From contig JANWVR010000114.1 of assembly GCA_025056735.1 (NCBI GenBank), positions 1 to 50,227 on the forward strand: 50,227 bases of DNA, in the 5' to 3' direction. The DNA is from Saprospiraceae bacterium. Its GTDB lineage: Bacteria; Bacteroidota; Bacteroidia; Chitinophagales; Saprospiraceae. This document shows, piece by piece, positions 47,003-50,227 of this stretch. Numbering within the stretch: the stretch's first letter is position 1; every line of letters begins with the position of its first letter. Under the pieces are notes generated by a model. That model ran no database searches and had not been told where the DNA came from. It saw only the letters and a list, made by a program, of their open reading frames with translations. A program made the translations under genes and the position numbers.

Positions 47003-47941
47003 TCAAACCCCCAAATCCTCCAATGGCGACGGCGGCTGGTGACTCCGCGCCACATACAGGTAGCGTTCCGTGGTCTTGATGCTGTCGTGTCCGAGCATTT
47101 CCTGGAGGTAGTGGATGCTGGCGCCCGCTTCTAGCAAGTGGGCGGCGTATGAATGGCGGAGCATGTGGATGGATACCTTGCGGCGGATGCCGGCGCGCTC
47201 GGCGGCCCGCCGGACAACCTCTTCAGCGCTGCGTTCGCTATAGCGTTTACCGGCGGTAGTTCCCTCAAAGAGCCAGACCCTGGGGCGCTCCTGTTGGCAG
47301 TATTGGCGCAGGTGATCCAGCAGAAGCGGCGAAAGCGGCACTTCCCGGTCTTTTTTCCTTTTGTCGTGGCGGATGCGGATGACCATGCGCTTTAAGTCTA
47401 TATCTTGAGGCGTCAGGTTCAGGATTTCGCTCAGGCGCAATCCGGCGCCATAGGCAAGCATTAGGATGCAGCGGTGCTTCAGGTTTTGGGTTTGGGAGAT
47501 CATTTGCCTGATTTCCGCTCTACTCAACACTTCAGGCAATGACTCGTCGCGACGCGGACGCGGGATACGGTACCTTTCGCACGGCAGACCTTCTACCACC
47601 TCATAGTAGAACTTTACGGCGTTGATACAGGTGTTCTGATAAGAGCCGGATAGGTTTCTCCAGCAAACCTCGCGCTCAAGCCATTCTGCCACGGTGGCCT
47701 TTTCCACCTCTAAAGGTAGGCGAGGCGCGATGTAGCGGAGGAATTTAACAAAAGCCGCGCAGTAGTTTTTGCGGGTCTTCGGGCTGTATCGCCTTGTTGC
47801 CAGCTGTTGTTGATAGCGGTTTAAGAGTATCTCTTGCGCTGAAGACAGCGCTGTCTGTTGACTGTCAGACCCTCCAGACAGAAACTTTTCCGACAGGAGT
47901 TCTGCTCCGGCGTTTGTCATTCGGATGTCTTCAGGCTCCAT
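47003..47941 (-). CDS. Tyrosine recombinase (XerD/integron-integrase-like)
   Basis: This is a 312-residue site-specific recombinase. The SAM-like core-binding domain (~60-150: RYSPKTRKNYCAAFVKFLRYIAPRL) is followed by the catalytic domain with Arg I in YGAGLRLSEILNLTPQDID, Lys in RIRHDKRKKDREVPLSP, HxxR in SIHMLRHSYAAHLLEAGASIHYLQEMLGHDS, and the nucleophile Tyr in TTERYLYVA. All catalytic residues are present. The sequence LRHSYAAHLLEAG is close to integron integrases and solitary Bacteroidota Xer-like enzymes rather than to XerC/D proper. The ATG at 47939-47941 (MEPEDIRM) is preferred, with a TATGTTTG box 44 bp upstream. No attC-like array is visible. Confidence 0.9.
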   Translation of the reverse strand: MEPEDIRMTNAGAELLSEKFLSGGSDSQQTALSSAQEILLNRYQQQLATRRYSPKTRKNYCAAFVKFLRYIAPRLPLEVEKATVAEWLEREVCWRNLSGSYQNTCINAVKFYYEVVEGLPCERYRIPRPRRDESLPEVLSRAEIRQMISQTQNLKHRCILMLAYGAGLRLSEILNLTPQDIDLKRMVIRIRHDKRKKDREVPLSPLLLDHLRQYCQQERPRVWLFEGTTAGKRYSERSAEEVVRRAAERAGIRRKVSIHMLRHSYAAHLLEAGASIHYLQEMLGHDSIKTTERYLYVARSHQPPSPLEDLGV

Positions 47942-47984
47942 AGCGTGTTTTGAGAAGTAGGGCGAATGGTTTCGTTTTCTTCGA

Positions 47985-47992
47985 CAAACATA
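47985..47992 (-). promoter_or_regulatory. TAnnTTTG box of the recombinase gene
   Basis: TATGTTTG on the minus strand, 43 bases before the chosen ATG. It supports that start over the longer frame beginning at 48082. Confidence 0.45.
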
Positions 47993-48142
47993 GCGGCTTT
48001 TTTCCAATGAAAGGCAGCATTTGCGAAAATACCTTTGCTGTTTACCTTCAATACCCTTGCCAAATTTCCCCATGTCGCCCACCCCCTATCTTTACCGCCA
48101 TTATTTTCATAACAGACACATTTTCAGCAAAAATCGCCTATT

Positions 48143-48880
48143 ATGAGTACATCCCGTCGCCCTTTAATTGCGCGCAACGAGTCGGTCTGGTTGGAAGGGC
48201 CAGGCAATCGGCGTTCCGAGTTGGTCTTTGCTTTTCGGGTTTTGTGGGAGTTTATCCGCGGCATGCGGGCGCTGCATTTTATGGGGCCGGCCATTACGGT
48301 GTTTGGGTCAGCGCGTTTTCAGGAGGGACATCGGTACTACGAACTGGCGCGACGGGTAGGCTCGCTCATCGCCAAAGATTTGGGCTTAGTGGTGATGACG
48401 GGCGGCGGGCCAGGCATTATGGAGGCGGCCAATCGCGGCGCACATGAGGCGGGCGGATGGTCAGTAGGATGCAACATCGTGTTGCCGCACGAACAGAAGG
48501 AAAATCCTTACTTAGACAAGTTCGTTCTGATGCGCTACTTCTTCGTGCGCAAGGTACTCTTAGTGAAATACTCCTTTGGGTTCATCATTTTCCCTGGCGG
48601 CTTTGGCACGATGGACGAGCTCTTCGAGACGCTGACGCTCATCCAAACGCGCAAGATCGCCGACTTTCCGATCGTGGTCATGGGCACAGATTACTTCCGC
48701 GAGATGCGGGCTATGTTAGACACTATGGTGCGAGAAGGAACGATCTCTCCCGAAGACCTCGACCTGTTGATTTTCACCGACGATCCTGAGGAGGCGATTG
48801 CGCACATTCGACGCCATCTAACTGAAAATTACCGCATTGTGAAGCGCCGACCCAAATGGTGGTTGCTTGAAAAAAGGTAG
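48143..48880 (+). CDS. LOG family protein (TIGR00730, nucleoside 5'-monophosphate phosphoribohydrolase)
   Basis: This 245-residue cytoplasmic Rossmann-fold enzyme has the two LOG signatures: MTGGGPGIMEAANRGAHEAGG (~90-110) and FPGGFGTMDELFETLTLIQT (~150-170, PGGxGTxxE). The family releases ribose 5-phosphate from nucleotides, including cytokinin ribotides. Length is longer than the plant LOGs and fits the bacterial 220-250 residue group. It is divergent from the recombinase gene; a TATCTTTA sequence (48087-48094) is near the -7 consensus. It converges on the enoyl-CoA hydratase gene with 21 bp between stops. Confidence 0.92.
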   Translation: MSTSRRPLIARNESVWLEGPGNRRSELVFAFRVLWEFIRGMRALHFMGPAITVFGSARFQEGHRYYELARRVGSLIAKDLGLVVMTGGGPGIMEAANRGAHEAGGWSVGCNIVLPHEQKENPYLDKFVLMRYFFVRKVLLVKYSFGFIIFPGGFGTMDELFETLTLIQTRKIADFPIVVMGTDYFREMRAMLDTMVREGTISPEDLDLLIFTDDPEEAIAHIRRHLTENYRIVKRRPKWWLLEKR

Positions 48881-48901
48881 TTCGTCTTGTTCAGAAGCGC
48901 C

Positions 48902-49678
48902 TCAGGCTTTTTTCTTGAACGCCTCAATGGCCTGGCGCGAAAAGTCGGACAGCGCCAATCGGCCACTGATGGCTGCGCGTTCTATGAGCAGTTGATCCCA
49001 GTGCTCTGTGCCTTGCCAGAAGATTTTTTTCAGTTCGGCCAACGCTTCCGGGTTGTAGGAGCACAGGTTTTGGGTAAAGTGCTCGATGTAGGCGTCAAGT
49101 TGTTCTACGGTGTCGAACACTTCCTGGAAGAGGCCTTTTTCTCTGGCCCAGGCGGCCGTTTGCCACTCGCTGGGGTTGAGGGCTAAGTGGCAGAAGGCGG
49201 CTTTTCCGATTTTCCGCTCGACAGCAGGGCCGATAACAAAGGGGCCGAAGCCGACGGCCAGTTCGCTCAGGCGGATAGAAGCATAATGGGATGCCATACA
49301 GTAGTCCGTACCCGCGGCTAAGCCCACGCCGCCACCGACAGCCTTGCCGTGGATGCGGCCGACAATGACCTTGGGACATGTGCGCATGGCGTTGAGCACG
49401 GTGCCAAAGCCGGAGAAAAAGCGGTTCGATGTCTCGACGTCGTGGATGGCCGCGAGTTCGTCGAAACTGGCGCCGGCGCAAAAGGTCTTGTGTTCGTCGC
49501 TGCGCAGGACGATAACGCGCACCCGGTCGTTTTGACCCAGAGCGCGGAAAGCATCCACTAAGGCCTGAAGCAGGCGACTGGGCAGGCTGTTGTGGTTCGG
49601 ATGGTAAAAGGCCAGATGGGCCACGCCGTTGTCGCGAAGGTCGGTGCGGACGTAGCCTTGCTGCGTAATGTCTTCCAT
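48902..49678 (-). CDS. Enoyl-CoA hydratase/isomerase family protein
   Basis: This 258-residue crotonase-fold protein has the CoA-binding segments VIVLRSDEHKTFCAGASFDELAAI (~60-80, with the first oxyanion-hole residue in FCAGAS) and VIVGRIHGKAVGGGVGLAAGTDYCMAS (~105-130, GGGVG loop giving the second). In place of Glu144 of hydratase the region RLSELAVGFGPFVIGPAVERKIG shows Glu in SELAVG. A Glu equivalent to 164 is not obvious, so the reaction may be hydration, isomerisation or lysis. Length is normal. No acyl-CoA pathway partner is adjacent. The start ATG is at 49676-49678. Confidence 0.88.
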   Translation of the reverse strand: MEDITQQGYVRTDLRDNGVAHLAFYHPNHNSLPSRLLQALVDAFRALGQNDRVRVIVLRSDEHKTFCAGASFDELAAIHDVETSNRFFSGFGTVLNAMRTCPKVIVGRIHGKAVGGGVGLAAGTDYCMASHYASIRLSELAVGFGPFVIGPAVERKIGKAAFCHLALNPSEWQTAAWAREKGLFQEVFDTVEQLDAYIEHFTQNLCSYNPEALAELKKIFWQGTEHWDQLLIERAAISGRLALSDFSRQAIEAFKKKA

Positions 49679-49803
49679 GTTGCTGTGCTAAAGTCGTTTC
49701 TGCGGGCAAAAAAACAAAGAGGCGTCGTCTTTGAAGCATAAAAAGACGAGGCTCATCTTCCTTTCCTGCTGACCGTGTAATTTTGCCCTTCAAAAGATGA
49801 CAA

Positions 49804-50227
49804 TTGCTTATAGTAGATTCTCCTATTGATGATTTGTTGGACGAGGACAAGAGTTACGCCTGTTTGCTGACCAACTTTCGTGATGGGCGCCTTTGCTGTC
49901 CTAAGTGCAACGTACGCATTACCGGGTGCACACTTACCGGCACAAACCTATCGTGCAGTACATGTGCCTGGATTGCAAGACCTACTTCAATCTTTTCAGC
50001 CGTACCGCCTTTGAGGGTACGCACTGGCCATGTTCGAAGGTGGTCATGATCCTCAGAGGTTTTCTCAAGGGTGAGTCCACCCGGAACATGAGTCGGGAGA
50101 TGAAGTTGGGTTACCGGAACTTGCTTTACTTGCGACATAGGCTAATGCAGCACGCTTACGAGCATCGAGAGCAGGACGCTTTGCCGGATGTAGAGGTGGA
50201 AAGCGATGAGATGTACCAAAATGCTGG
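49804..50227 (+). pseudogene. IS1595-type transposase, frameshifted, runs off the window
   Basis: The first frame (from 49804) gives DSPIDDLLDEDKSYACLLTNFRDGRLCCPKC, then sense is lost. From 49908 the product continues in the frame one base back: VHTYRHKPIVQYMCLDCKTYFNLFSRTAFEGTHW, with the second zinc-ribbon pair CxxC, and later VEVESDEMYQNAG, the start of the DDE domain (ISXO2-like). Joined, this is the N-terminal half of an IS1595-type transposase with a -1 frameshift near 49906-49910. IS1595 elements are not known to use frameshifting, so it is probably inactive. The rest lies beyond position 50227. Confidence 0.8.

Overview
The window reads as a piece of a Bacteroidota chromosome, by eye mid-50s % GC. 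The reasons are: a type A T9SS C-terminal sorting domain on a secreted beta-helix protein; repeated TAnnTTTG (-7) promoter boxes in front of genes with almost no Shine-Dalgarno sequences; a CusA-TolC fusion; an Nramp-UspA fusion; and families that are largely Bacteroidota-specific (DUF6427, DUF4286, DUF2490, the PG_1098-like THUMP methyltransferase). 4-Hydroxyphenylpyruvate dioxygenase and IcmF suggest an aerobic heterotroph, possibly from Saprospiria or Chitinophagia. The class is a guess.

Layout. 1-5.2 kb: a minus-strand heavy-metal efflux operon (small conserved protein, CusA-TolC fusion, start of the HlyD-type adaptor). 5.3-11.5 kb: a RecB/AddA-like helicase whose nuclease domain looks inactive, a DASS anion transporter and a SWIM zinc-finger protein. 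11.6-18.1 kb: two large secreted right-handed beta-helix proteins (one with a T9SS tail, one ending in PA14) flanking a ~1 kb AT-rich gene-free stretch and a small barrel-like protein. 18.1-28.4 kb: housekeeping and small conserved genes (alaS, SHOCT protein, DUF6427, purQ, an unknown exported/membrane pair, THUMP-like methyltransferase with comF, DUF4197 and DUF2490). 28.4-39 kb: an Mfd that lacks its UvrB-homology module, an EamA transporter, hpd, ndk, a DHH phosphoesterase, a tandem FKBP lipoprotein, prfB with the classic programmed +1 frameshift, nadA and a DUF4286 protein. 39-42 kb: a manganese/iron operon (dtxR, mntH-uspA fusion, AhpD-like), with a 7-6-7 inverted repeat over its promoter that looks like the DtxR-type operator. 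42.3-45.7 kb: icmF. 45.7-50.2 kb: an accessory segment with an AT-rich core, an internally deleted IS4-type element, a small zinc-ribbon ORF, a tyrosine recombinase, a LOG-family gene, an enoyl-CoA hydratase-family gene and a frameshifted IS1595-type transposase running off the edge.

How genes work together. The metal efflux genes would form one tripartite pump. dtxR-mntH-ahpD couples metal sensing, uptake and peroxide handling. The ferment of small operons (DUF2490-DUF4197, comF-methyltransferase, exported protein-membrane protein, DUF6427-purQ) is inferred from same-strand gaps of 8-27 bp.

I found no clear-cut new defence or biosynthetic system. The observations most worth following are the truncated Mfd with its own promoter-like box, the nuclease-dead RecB-like helicase, the metal-responsive operator, the heptamer tandem repeat just upstream of the comF promoter, the small zinc-ribbon ORF beside the dead IS, and the predicted leaderless transcripts.
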